From contig NC_135254.1 of the NCBI RefSeq assembly GCF_964204865.1, positions 16,373,001 to 16,437,000 of the forward strand: 64,000 bases of DNA, read 5' to 3'. A program made the translations under genes and the position numbers. The notes beneath the pieces were generated by a model. That model was not told the origin of the DNA. It saw only the letters and a list, made by a program, of their open reading frames with translations, and did not search any database. The DNA is from Styela clava (lineage: Eukaryota > Chordata > Ascidiacea > Stolidobranchia > Styelidae). Of the stretch, positions 1 to 16,783 are shown one piece after another (the first letter of the stretch is position 1; every line of letters starts with the position of its first letter).

Positions 1-2517
1 ACTGTTGTAACCGCCGGCATATGCACCTATGGACATTTGCACCCAGGTGCATTTTTACGTATGAATAAATACATATATATACAGAAGAAGGTGAAAAGTT
101 ACGTTAGTAATCTAAATGTCTGTTCGAAAGATAGACGCTAAGATAAAGTAGTCCAACTGCAGCGGTGTTCGTATTACCCGTTACTAAGCTTTTTTGAGGA
201 TATTGTTCGCCGTTATTGCAAGTAATTTGTGCTAAGAGCAATTGGCTAAATGACAAAAAAAAATCGGCTGATAAAAGGTCCCTTAAAGCTAATAAAACAT
301 TTTAAAACCTCTAAAATCAGTCAGTTCCGGAATAAAATCTTTGAAACCTTAACTCTTCGGTGTATCAGATTTTTGAACAGAAGCTTAATTACGATTGACA
401 GTGCATGATCGTCACGTCGGGATCACCAGCTTTCTATCGAGTGCTCCCGTTGGATTCCGGTTCGTGCTGAGACTAAGCTTTCTTGAAATTTTTGATTAAA
501 CGACATACCTAACAACTTGAAGTTAGGTGGAAGCTCGAATCAGGCAGAATCCTGCTAAGTGACAGCCCCAACAGCCCAACGGGGTCAAGCGACGTGATAC
601 ATTGGCCAATAAATGGGCGACACGAGTTGTAGTTGGGTGTCACTATATAGAAATGAAAAAACACCAATTGATAACACCTGATCACTCCGCCGTCTGAATA
701 TGAGTATCATATTTTGCGAATGCCTGTCGCCTTGCTCAAGTTTCTATAATCTGAGGCTTTCAATTCGTGTGAAATTCGATCGTATAAGAATAGCTGATGG
801 GCATTGCACATATGCTCAAGGTATATCACATTATTAAAATGTTGCATTGGGTAAAACTGCTGTGTGTACATAGGCAAACAGCTTTCCAGTAGACAATGCA
901 CTAACTCAGAGTATGAACATTTCTCACATACATCTATTTACGTAAATTAATATATACGTTCCAGCTCGTCTAAAGCAGTGGTTCCCAAACTTTTTTTTTT
1001 CACGACCCCAATTTTTATAAAATCGAAGCCTACAGATACTCGCGACCCCACAACTAGAAACGTTCCGAACTTCAAAAATTAGTATATCAGTTTCAATTGC
1101 CTCGATTGTACTGCAAGTCGGCGTTGACGGTGAACATTGGCCCAAATAAATATCTTCGAACAAGTCCAGCAATGCGCCGGAAAAACAGGAAAACCTCAGA
1201 AAATTTGAAAACACATGGCATCGTATGTAAACCACGGGGTAAAAATCTTCAGAGTTACAACGGTTCTTTGGCGAAACATAGACGGACTTGATAAAATGTG
1301 GTAGATTGTAAGGAAGCGTACGATACTTCGGAAATAGTAAGATTTACAAACCAAAATTATTTCTCGAAGCCTGGCAAAATCTGATTTGCGTACCAGCGGT
1401 ACAACTACTTATTCGGATGTAACAGGATCAAAAAAGGGAAAATAATATTGGCGCTCGTAACACTGTCACTCAATTACATTTACTAATACCCGTACCTGCA
1501 GACCAACTGGAAAGGTTAAGTACCACATGAAAGTTTTACCGCTAAATTTTGGTGCTGTTCGGACAATAAATGGTCGAGTTATTGCTGAAAAATCCGAAGT
1601 TAGGCACTTTTACGGAACTTGCCGACCAGAACAAATTTAACTTTCCAGCTTTCAAATCCTAGACACTTGTGTGCGCATGTTTGACAGAAATTAGGCGACC
1701 CCGGAAAATCTTCACGCGATGTAGCGTAGTTCGCAGGTGCCATTACGGCATTTACGGGTGATCGTCGCTATAATTTGAAGTTCGATTCCGTGACTGTGTC
1801 GTAATTTTTAAATGACGTAGTCAGGTAGGGGGCAGAAATGACGAAAATGAATTCCATTTTCGGCAAGAAAATTGGTTCTCTACCAACACTTTACCTGTTA
1901 ATGAAGGTAATGAATACCCCCAGATAAATATTGGAATCACACTATATACCGGAGCAGCGGTGCAAACTTTCACCTAGTTTCATGCGAAACAACAGCAGAT
2001 AAGAATTATAATTATATAGCTGCAAAATGATTTGCAGTGTCATGTTCGATGATGTCATTATAGTTAATAAGTATGAATGGCGCAATCATTAACTCAGAAG
2101 ATTCGGTTATAAAGCACTTATTGAAATTCTCCTGTTATTGTTTGAGAAGCTATTCATGGGAGAAACAGCGGACTCAACGTGGCACAGGGGAGACTAACAA
2201 ACAACTAAAGTAAAACAGGATGTCACAGCAAATATTGATTTGATGGACGGAAACGTTAGATGAATATAAATATTGAATAGATGGTAACAACGTTTTGATT
2301 TGCGTAATTCTCAGCAGACCGAAATAGCTGATGTCATTCAACCGCAGCTGTTTACCCTGGGCAAAGAAACTAACTATTCAGATCAACTATAAGACCGTAA
2401 GTCCTAGCTGACTTACTCAGTTGACACGACGGCGTTTGCTGCTTCAAGCCGCTGAAAGTAACTCTCAAAGCGCAAAGCGATTACATTGTACACAACTGTA
2501 CTCGTCGACCGTGCCGT
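1..2517. other. Left flank with no recognisable gene
   Basis: No open frame here resembles a known protein and no exon series could be assembled. The only recognisable element is a hAT-type terminus near 976. The region lies upstream of the P450 gene and is not part of the repeated blocks. Confidence 0.5.
976..1055 (+). mobile_element. hAT-type terminal remnant (cagtggttcccaaac end)
   Basis: Begins with cagtggttcccaaac, a T-run and a 'cacgacccc' stretch, the usual look of one end of a non-autonomous hAT element. No matching opposite terminus is visible before the P450 gene, so this is probably a one-ended fragment. A related opposite-type end (31581-31626) lies at a Y/X block junction. Confidence 0.5.
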
Positions 2518-2519
2518 TA

Positions 2520-3332
2520 CCGTGTTTCCCCGAAAATAAGACTGGGTCTTATTCAGTGATGAGCTGGAAAAATTGTAACAACCGGAACGCACCTAATTCG
2601 TAAAAATGTAATATATTTACAACACGACGCGACGCGGACGTTTACAGAAAGTTTTGTCTGGCTTAAGATAGAGCCGACGAACTACAATGAAATATGGAGA
2701 AATTATCCGAATTATGTCTGTGTAAAATTACAAGAATGTTCATAGCGATTCGATACAAATGTTAACATTAGAAAGATATGAGATGAATTCCCATGGGGTC
2801 AAAGGTCGGGGAAACATCTATTACGCGTTACTGATGTACTAATTATTTGCGTGATGTGAGAATTACGATGTAACAAAACATAAATTAATAACTAGGTTTA
2901 TCAGAGAAATTAGACTTTTTGTACCATAACGCAAATGCAATTAAATTTCCAACAAACGTGCGTTTCGGCCACAGCTCACCGATGCCTTATTTCAATTTTC
3001 TTCCAAAAAATAACACTAGGGCTTATTTTAGGGGGATGTCTTACATTTTCATTTATCAGAAACAAAATTACATAGGTAGAGAATTACGAGATTTTCAAAT
3101 ATACAAAATATGAAAACCGATACCCTTTACTTATAAACAACACGTTTTTATTTAAATTAACTGCAAAATATAGATTATCAATCATTTAAAACGTGTAGGA
3201 GAGATTTCTTGCTATTGACTAGGTCAAAAAAATCTGGCTTTATTGACTAGGTCTTATTCCAAGGGGAGGGACAGCTTATATTAAAATCATTTTCTAAAAT
3301 TCAAGCTAGGTCTAATTTTCAGGGAAACACGG
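2520..3332. mobile_element. 813-bp TA-flanked inverted-repeat element (MITE)
   Basis: The left end ccgtgtttccccgaaaat and the reverse complement of the right end differ at about three of 23 positions, and both ends are bordered by TA (2518-2519 and 3333-3334). This fits a Tc1/mariner-like or other TA-targeting non-autonomous element. It has no coding capacity. It ends about 150 bp before the P450 start codon, so it occupies the promoter-proximal region. Confidence 0.65.
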
Positions 3333-6300
3333 TAGGTATAAATCACAAATAGCTCATGAACTGAAGATGTATAGATGTAGAATTTGCATGTAAAAATGTG
3401 TTTTGTATAATACACCGGTTTCTTCTCATTTTTTCTAGTAAGTATAGATCGAAATCACGAAGAAATCATCTAACCAGTCATCTAATGACTATGTACAATG
3501 CATATGACCTCGACAGCGTTTGGCTGTGCACAATATTATGCATTTTTCTTGGAACATATTACTACATGAAGAATCGTAACAAACGCAAAGGCCTTCCGCC
3601 AGGTCCAACAGGTTTACCTTTGGTCGGATACATTCCATTCATGGGGAAACATCCAGCACGAAAATTCATTGAGCTTTCGAAGAAATATGGACCTGTATTT
3701 TCTGTCAATATTGGGTCCGAAACATATGTGGTTTTGAACGACTACCAATCGATACAAGAGGTAATAGTGTTTATTTGTTTCAGTTTGATTTTAAAGTTAA
3801 CATAATACTTTTTAAGAAAAAAAAAATGTGGGGGTTAAAATATCGTATTGGGGTATGAATGACGATAAATGGATCGCGCTTGTGTTTGAGCAGTTGGACA
3901 CAAACAAAACTTTCAAATCAGTAAATCACGATCTTAAGTCATCAAATTTGTGGAACACACCAGGACTGTCAAATATGATAAATGCTGTTAAATTCAATTA
4001 AACTTAAAATATTAGATGAATATTAAATAAAAAATGTCTGAAACATTGTTTGAGTTCATATTTTCCCGTTCTGATTGGTTTCCCCGTCGAGGACTGTTTT
4101 TAAGTAGCCTAATTATTCTCACCACACAGTTTTATGTAAAAGCTGGAAAGGTCTGATGCCGATGTCGATGCGCTTAATCTTTACAATTTATTACTGGGTA
4201 TGATAGACCTACTTCTTCTTCAGGCTCTCGTGAAAAACGGTCACGCATTCTCTGGGCGTCCTCAGTCTTTTGTTCTTCGGAAAATCACCGAAGGTTACGG
4301 GATCATATTCAGAGATTTTGATGGTCATTTCAAAGATCAGAGAAAATTTACACTTATGACTTTAAGAGGGTGAGATTTTCATCGGATAGTTGTTGAATCG
4401 TTTTTATTGATTTTCCTTCGGTCGACATCTTGTGTGCCGATTTATAACCGAAGCTACGAACAAAGGAATTAAATACATGAAACAATAGTCTAACTGGTAG
4501 ATAAAACTTGCTCTGTCACATTCATGTTCATTTCTCTCTTTTCGTATAATGTTCATTCACTATTGAACATTGCACACACCGCTCAACAGTCGTGCCTGTT
4601 TAGCGCATGACTGCCACCAGGTATATTCATGTCAAAGATAAATAAAGCACAACCGGTGTACAGCAAAACGATATACGTGCGTGTTTGTCGATTTCACAAT
4701 TTTTGATTAAAATTGCACAATGTACTTTCATGATATGTTCTGCTGATGTTTTAGAGGTAAAGAAGCATAGCAACGAACAACGATGAAATTATAAATTAGT
4801 CATCTATCTTTCATTGTTTTCTAGTTTCGGTGTAGGAAAACGCAGCATGGAAGACAGAATCACAGAAGAAATTGAATATTTTGCCGAGTCAATTGGATCT
4901 TACAACGGCAAATCTTTCAATTGCCAGGTTTGTACAAACAATATGAAACTTCAATTGACAAATTGGGTATATGAAAAGTAATATATATATATATAACAAT
5001 TTTCATTATGGTAACTGTGTGTCATGTCAAATATAACACGATAAAGATCAACAATCATAATTCCTGCGGCTATGATTTACGAAACATAGGACCATCGAAC
5101 ACGAAATAAAATGAATGTGTGATAATTCTGCGCATAATATCAATGAGAGTCTTTTTCTATCAAATTGATTAAAATCAGCCAAAATTTCGCATGAGGATAC
5201 CCGTGCGACGTGTAGTCTAGGTTTGTCGTGTATGATCAGAGCCATGAATGCACAAGCTATAGCTGCAGAAGTAATTTTCAAGACGCCCATCTGCCACAAT
5301 GCTTTGTATAGATTTGGCCATCTATGCTAGCTCATTACCAGTGATTACATGTATATATATCATATTACTGTGGTCATCTGATGTCATTTTTTTACAGACT
5401 GTTTTGTCAACCTCAGTTTCGAATGTTTTATGTAGCATTGCTTTGGGGTCCAGGTTTTCCTACGATGACGAAGTTTTTAAAAACATTGTCGAAATTCTCA
5501 ACAAAGGGTATGCTTATTTTTTTCATAATAGGAACTGCCCATAACATACTAATGATAAACGCGAGAGCAAAGCTCAAATACATGAACACGAATTACTAGT
5601 AGTACGGGTACCGTTATGTAAACTGTCACAGTAGACCAACGACTAACATACCGACGGAAAGGAAAGCCAAATCCAAATATTTTATCCACAATTTCCCAAA
5701 TGTCATATCCTGGACGAAACCTCAACTGTGGAGCATCGGAATTTCTTAATTTGCATTAAAATACCAAATGATTCAACTCATGACTGTAGTATCAAATGTT
5801 TTACAGTACTTTACACCTTTAACCGTAACTTCACATAATTTACAGTAACGTTACGTACCTAGTCTACAGCGCGTCACTAGTATCGAAAAGTTTCCGACTT
5901 TCGCGTAGCAAGAGTTCGAAAAATCGAAACCGAAGACAGCCGTCACGCTTGGCGGATTAAAAACTGTGTTCACTCGGATAAAAACATACCTGTGAAATTT
6001 TGGATGAAATTTTTAATCTCATAGCATTCTATGAAAATTTAGCAATAAATAAAAGTAAATATTTTTCTAGCGACAACATCCACAAAAACGCCTTCAACGT
6101 TGAAAGTGTCAAAGCAATTAATTGATCAAGTAGTTAAAGAAAAACGATTTTTTTCAACAAGAAAAAAAAACTCAACATAATAACAAAACGATGCATATGT
6201 ATATTTCTTGTCCAATAAATCCAGGAATAATGTATAAATCTAATTTCTCATTTAATAATTTTTTTCGCCCAATCTTATAGAAATTCAAGAACCAAATGTT

Positions 6301-6574
6301 TACATCTGATATGTGTCATATACCACTGCATTGCAATCTAACTAACATGCATTCATTAATACAGATTTGGTGACAGGAGACTTGCGATACAACGTGCTTT
6401 GTTGGCATATGCCCCGATTTTAAGACATTTGCCTATTTTTTCTGGAGCCTTCAAACAGAGGCGTAGCCAGGATATTTTGCGCCCGGGGCAAAATATAAAA
6501 TTGGCGCCCCGACCCCCACGTTTAATCATGTTTTCTATTGCATTTAATTGTATATGTAAAAACAAATTATATAT

Positions 6575-7346
6575 CGTCACGTTAAAAACCGAATTGCGTA
6601 AGTCATTTTTAGCTGTTTTGAGGAAAACGTAAAAAAAACTTCCTAATGATACTGCTATGCCATTAATTTGCCATAGTTCAACTTTTTGATCGTAGCCGGA
6701 TTTAAGTTAATTTGTATGACGCAGTCATGTGACGTCATAATGGCGCACTGTGACTTAGGAAAAAATGTGTCTAGGACTAGGGGACATACGCAATTTTGCA
6801 ACTTGACTATATGTACCAGTCCTGAAAACCGAACAATCCAAAATAGCTAATCTGTTCCAATTACATTATTTTTTATGTTTAAAAATATATATTTCATCAA
6901 TATAACACGCTCTGCACATCCACCGAAATAAGACTAAAGTTAAACATAAAGAATAAAACAGTAATGTACCATTATATAAAAGTCAACCAAGGTGAATTGG
7001 ACTCAGACAGTGAATATCACAAGTGCACGCCTTCCTATACAGTAGTATAAATTGAAAATTATTGGGGCTGAGCTAGAATCTGAGATGCAAAAACTCGGAA
7101 AACCTTCGCCGAGGTTATTTTGCCTTTGTAACGTCACAATAGTCTGCGTTAACAATGATAATTCATTATGACGGAACAATTGAACAAATTTGCATATCAT
7201 ACAAAATCTCTATTTTTATGGGTTTTGGAATTCTTAAAATAAAATCTGAGTAAACAGACAGGTGCGCAGCATTACATAAATACCTATTTTATGAAAAACT
7301 CAAAACCGCCAAAAATGACTTACGCAATTCGGTTTTTAGCGTGACG
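6575..7346. repeat. 48-bp inverted repeat nested in hAT element 1
   Basis: The arms at 6575-6622 and 7299-7346 are near-perfect reverse complements (core aaaaaccgaattgcgtaag), separated by about 680 bp without coding content. It may be a second non-autonomous element nested in the hAT, or an internal structure of it. Confidence 0.6.
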
Positions 7347-7579
7347 ATAAGTGAATTCAAATTTATATGTATTTAGTATTTATATATTTATTATTTATTC
7401 AAAAATATATGTATATCTAAATTCAAATTTAATGGAACATTTTATTTAAAGAAGAAGCAAAGCTATACAAAATAGAGCATATGTCCCACTCAGTTACTGT
7501 CAAAGATGATTTACATAGTCTACAATAAATTCATTTTTTCAATTTCACTGTCGTAAACTGGTTAACACGTCATCAAAAT

Positions 7580-7948
7580 CTGTTTTTTTTCCAATGTTTC
7601 TCTTTCAACACTTAGAAGTGCAAGATCACTGAGACGATCCTATCCCGTTGATGCACGCGAATACGACAAAATAAGTTTCAATTTGCTTAAAGACCGTTCA
7701 CAGCTTGCAATTGAAACTGGTATTGTTAACAAAATTTGTGGAGAGATTCGCAGATTAGGTAAAACGTCGTCTCCAAAAGACACAATAAAACCAAGAAGAG
7801 CCAAAGGAGTTTCTGGTTGACCTACAGTTCTGTTACTGAGCAGCATTCTGCAATCTCCAATTTCGGTGAAAAGTTCGTGGCCATTGATGTCCGTGTCGTA
7901 GAAATTTACAAAATCTGTGCAATCTCGACGAATTGTCGAAAACGGCAT
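7580..7948 (-). pseudogene. hAT transposase C-terminal remnant
   Basis: The - strand frame reads a typical hAT dimerisation region: TIPVSIASCERSLSKLKLI, then a TAG in place of a sense codon, then DRLSDLALLSVERE. Only about the last 120 residues are recognisable. The N-terminal zinc finger and most of the catalytic core are not seen, and the in-frame stop makes it non-functional. Confidence 0.8.
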
Positions 7949-10478
7949 TGGGGTCTTTTAGCACAGTATAATATATTTTATGTAACTCTGCCGCAAAGTA
8001 CGGTACTTTGGCAACAACGAAATACAAAACCACGTATTACTCAAAACATGTATTAACATCATTCACCCAAATTCCGTTTCCATTTGTCTTCAGCACAGTA
8101 CTAATATCAACTTACATCGGAGTGCGCAGGCAAGAACTTAACGATACAGAACCACGTAATTAACGCGGTGCATTTTGTTACCTAACGTTACCAAATCAAA
8201 TTTTGCTTTGTTTCCCGGCCAGATTTTTTGGCCATGTAATTACGATGGAAATCTGACCGTGCGCGAGCTATGTGCGTGATGACGTCGGCAGTCGTAAGTG
8301 GGGTGACCAAGTGTGCAGTTTGCCATGTACTAAGACTAGATGTCTGCCGCCGGTGCGATCTTGCTTGTGACCATTTTTTACCCTTGTGAAATTTTTGCAA
8401 GCCCCATTTTGGCGCCCCTGTACCTTGGCGCCCGGGGACATATGTACCCCACTGCCCCCCCTAAGCTACGCCTCTGCCTTCAAACGTATAGAGAGTGACG
8501 TTACCAGTGTGTTAGGTATGTTTTGGATTCCACAATTTGTTAGTGGATACTGCCAAGTTTAGAAAACTACTGAAGATGTTGTTATCACAGGTTAAAGATA
8601 TTTTGTTGTGACCTATTTCTAGTCATTTTCCAACCTAGGCCTAAAACTCGAATTTTACTCCTATTTTAGAATTTTGGTTTAATTTTTTCAGAATATTCTA
8701 ACCTAATTTGTCATGGACCGAATTATGATATAAGTCATAAATATTTTCGTGAATTTAAAAACAATCATGTCGAATCATTCTAAATGGTTTAATTTTAATT
8801 CCTCACAATATATGTCTTTACCCTAACTTTGGGACGGTCCAAGTGTGCCAAAAAGGGTGCCCCTTTGCGACACAGCATTTATGAGAAGCCGAATCAGAAG
8901 AATTTATTAGATATATATTGTACGTTACAGCCTCCAGCATCTATGTAAAGATTTATTGCACCCAGCAGTTTTCTGAGCACATTTGGCGATTACGAAATTT
9001 TACAACTAAGAAATATTATTCCGTTAACCCATATTGTTTGACTAATGTTGCTATCTGAAAAACCTCTTGCTATTAAATTTAACTACGAATGACGAACCCA
9101 AACAAGCAATCATTTTATATTGAAATATTCCAGATGTATTCAGAGACATAATTGAAGAACATCGCAAAACCTTTGACATTGATAACACACGCGACTATAT
9201 TGATGAATATCTTAAACAAATCGAACTAAGAGGCGAAAAAGAATCTTCATTTAAAGTAAGCTGAATCTGAAATGTATTGACTTTGAATTGAACCATCAAA
9301 ATAAAAGTTATTTTTCACTGTTATAATGTGTCGTTCTAAATATTACAGGAACAACAGCTTCTACACACGATGCGTGATTTCTTTATTGCTGGAACCGAAA
9401 CTTCGTCAAGTACATTGCGATGGTCCTTTTTATGCTTTGCCCATTATCCAGAAATTCAAAAAAAAGTTTCAAAAGAAGTAAAGCAAGTCATTGGTAATTA
9501 TTGTATTTTGATTTCCAAAAATGGTAGAAGGCGCCGTTCACGTTATAAACACCCCTTTAACACTGACTGTAAGCATAAGATCATTATGACAGTGCTGCAC
9601 TGGCCTTTAGTGAAAGCGTGACTCGAATATACTTGACTAGGTCTAACACAGACTCAACTATTTCGTTGTAATCAGCGAACATGTACATAATATTCAATAT
9701 ACCGTAGTTATAGAATTGATTGATAAATGAAATTGAAAAACTAAATTCTCTTTCCAGGGTCTGGAGTTCCTTCGATGAGTCACAAAGAAGCAATGCCATA
9801 CACGTGTGCGTTCATCCATGAAATAACCAGATTTAGAACGTTGGTACCTTTAGCAATTCCGCACGTTACGACAGAAGATGTGAAATTCAAAGGATACAGA
9901 ATACCAAAAGGAACACCAGTAAGACGTTTTATTTCTAGGATTTGCATATATTCACTATAGTATTGGTCTTTGATTGTCAAATTTTATGTACAAAAACCAT
10001 GTTTATATAGTTTTGTTTGTCTATTGTCTTAAATACTAACTTTGTTCAGGTACTGCCGAACTTATATGCCGCAAATCACGACCCAAACGTCTTTGAGCAT
10101 CCGAACGAATTCAAGCCTGAAAGATTCATTGATGACACTGGGAAATTTGTTCCGAGTAATCAAGTGGTTCCGTTCTCTGTTGGTCCAAGATATTGTCTTG
10201 GCGAACAACTTGCAAAAATGGAACTCTTTCTTTTCTTAACCAACATAATACAAAGATTTGAAATCGTACCTGATCCTGAAAAACCTCTGCCCAGTTTTCG
10301 TGACAGTGTTACCGGAATGGCCGATGTCGCCTTACCATACGAAGTATCCTTTCGACAACGATGAAAAGAAAAATGATCGAATTCCACATCCTAATTACGC
10401 ATTTCTAGTTCTTGCTTGCAAGTTCACGCAAATGTTGCAGTAAAATAATAATAATTTTAATTATATTGAAATTCTCGT

Positions 10479-10484
10479 AATAAA
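10479..10484 (+). promoter_or_regulatory. Polyadenylation signal AATAAA of P450 A
   Basis: First AATAAA after the stop codon, 115 bases downstream. Conserved in B (35046-35051) and C (55906-55911). Confidence 0.6.
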
Positions 10485-11042
10485 TATTGTAGCGTTTAAA
10501 CTTCATTTTTTGAGAACAATAGTTGAGGGTAGTATTCCACCTAAACTAAATGCTATACTTCCATCGAGCCGTTCTTTCGCTTACCAGTTCAAGTGCAGTG
10601 CAAGAATATAGATATCTATTTAACATTCCAGCGCCTATACGTGGTGTGTCTATAGTCAGACAATCGACTATGTGACACGTAGTCATATAGTACATGTACA
10701 TTCTACATACAATCATACTCTAACTCTGTAAAAGATGAGAAGAAGAGAGCTTCTTAGCTGCTGAATTCTCCATTTCAGGAATCGGGCGGTACTCAGTGTG
10801 ATGAACCACGACCCACGAATGATAATAAGGCTACCTATGCCTACCGCTAACTATGTTAACGTTCTACACACCTGACCGCCACCCGCCAAATTATGCCGGC
10901 AATAGCAAATTTGAGAGATTCGCATTATTCCGAATACAGTAGCCCAATACGTACCGGTAGTTTCTTTCTCAGAGGGAAAACCAAAAATCATCCCACAAAC
11001 TAAGTTAAACATAATAATATACTTGCAACAAAATTGTCCATA

Positions 11043-11048
11043 TTTATT
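11043..11048 (-). promoter_or_regulatory. Polyadenylation signal of esterase A
   Basis: AATAAA on the - strand, about 165 bases after the stop codon at 11212; also kept in copies B and C. Confidence 0.5.
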
Positions 11049-11211
11049 TCCAAAGTATTTTAATTAGACAAACAGGTCATGGTTATTACTTTATACTGCC
11101 AACCACAAAATGTAAGCAACATTAGATCACCTGCGGTATTTCGAGTGAAATTTTCAAATTACTCAATATTACCAAATTATTTTGAGCATTTTCAATTAAA
11201 GTCTTTTTCTA

Positions 11212-15668
<4,457 letters not shown>

Positions 15669-15918
15669 CTGAAAAAGATTGTTCGCATTTTACATACTTT
15701 AAAATCCGGGTCTGTAGCAAGAAAAACCATCTTTGCACAGCGGAATTATAAACACTTTTATGCCAAAATGTAATTGTTGCATGATTCAAATGTATTCATG
15801 TTACCTAAATCGATTAACTTTATGTATTCCAATGAAATAAAAATTCTCTACCAAATTACTTCATTTTCTATATATTATTCTTTTTGGCGATTTTTATTAC
15901 ATTTTCCTTAATATACTT

Positions 15919-15995
15919 CAGGGGTGTTCAACCAGTCACAGACCAAGGCCCACATTTCGCACTTTATTACGACGAAGAGCCACATTGTAAACACA
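15919..15995 (+). mobile_element. hAT-like repeat end at the X_A/Y_A junction
   Basis: The sequence beginning caggggtgttcaacc and continuing with 'ggcccacatttcgcactttattacgac' spacing resembles the end of a non-autonomous hAT. The same sequence is at 40480-40556 at the X_B/Y_B junction. Downstream, A has lost a stretch of about 380 bp present in B (about 40584-40950). Confidence 0.45.
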
Positions 15996-16783
15996 CATGA
16001 ACATCAGATATATCTTTATCATCAGATATATCTGGCACTGGAGGGAAAGTTATCTCGTAGAGGAAACCAGTAGCAGTCGAAAATGAGACAATGTAATTTT
16101 TATTTCACCGTTTTAGGGAAAGCAATAAAACATTTTGTGATTGGATAAATGAAAGTGCAATAATGCAATACACTTTACATTGGTTTATTTCATTTGGAAC
16201 TTATTTGTTAGATGAGTACTTGAACAAAATTAAACAAATGCTCGTATCAGATTTAAATGATAAAATGAGTAAATAAGATCACACACTGAACATTTAGGGC
16301 TGCAAATTGTTTGTCGAATTAGTTTAATCTACTAATCTGAGGAGATACTGCTGAATAAGTACTCTGGTCCTTCCGTAACAAACTAGAAATCTCATAGATA
16401 TGAGTATCCGAAATAGGGGCATGCAAAGGCCATTTTGTTCGTTAAATTCTGTTCATTTTGATGCAGCCTATAGGTAATTCTACACGATTGCATTGCTATA
16501 ATCCAAGTAGCTAACTTCCTAAATAATCGAAATATGGTCATGACAAAGAACAGTTCGAAATACAATTCATTCAATCAATAGAAACGCGCATGCCAAATAA
16601 AACAAAATTAACGTCACACTTGAAAATAGAATTTTTACTTGAGAAAATAATGTATATATATATCGATTAATAAAATCAACTTTTGTTCGAATAAAAAACT
16701 ACGAGTCTTATTGGGAGGTCATCGTCTACCTTGGAACATGCAAATGCACTTATATAAATATAACAATATTGAAATGACAACGA

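Larger units (their letters stand above)
6456..8476 (-). mobile_element. hAT element 1 (2,021 bp) inside P450 exon 5
   Basis: Termini are cagaggcgtagcc on the left and ggcg...gctacgcctctg on the right, giving terminal inverted repeats of at least 12 bp. The target duplication ccttcaaa is perfect (6448-6455 and 8477-8484), the 8-bp size typical of hAT. Copies B and C have the uninterrupted site, which proves insertion into a coding exon. The element carries a decayed transposase 3' end on the - strand and an internal inverted repeat, so it was probably mobilised in trans. Confidence 0.93.
3485..10364 (+). pseudogene. CYP2-family cytochrome P450, copy A: nine exons, exon 5 broken by a hAT insertion
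   Basis: A microsomal P450 monooxygenase of the CYP2 type. Exons: 3485-3760, 4224-4369, 4825-4927, 5398-5507, 6365-6455 plus 8485-8515 (one exon split by a transposon), 9134-9255, 9349-9493, 9758-9918, 10050-10364. All junctions have gt/ag sites and matching phases, and the sum is 500 codons including the stop, normal for CYP2. Visible landmarks: membrane anchor at residues about 12-28, PPGP hinge 38-41, helix C F128-x3-R132 (Phe where Trp is usual), I-helix AGTET with Thr311, K-helix E363-x2-R366, PERF 418-421 and haem loop FSVGPRYCLG with Cys444. Start: the in-frame Met at 3485 puts the anchor close to the N-terminus; an upstream Met at 3398 is less likely. A polyadenylation signal AATAAA lies at 10479-10484. 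The insertion after residue 242 adds a stop about 59 codons in, so no haem domain is made unless the element is absent in some alleles or spliced out. Confidence 0.9.
10365..11211. other. Convergent intergenic region between P450 A and esterase A
   Basis: Holds the P450 polyadenylation signal (10479-10484) and, on the - strand, an AATAAA for the esterase (tttatt at 11043-11048). No other gene is seen. Similarity between the X copies changes partner at the left edge of this region (see findings). Confidence 0.6.

Noticed and set aside
48-900. Small frames in the left flank
   Set aside because: No similarity, no splice context and no repeat in the other blocks.
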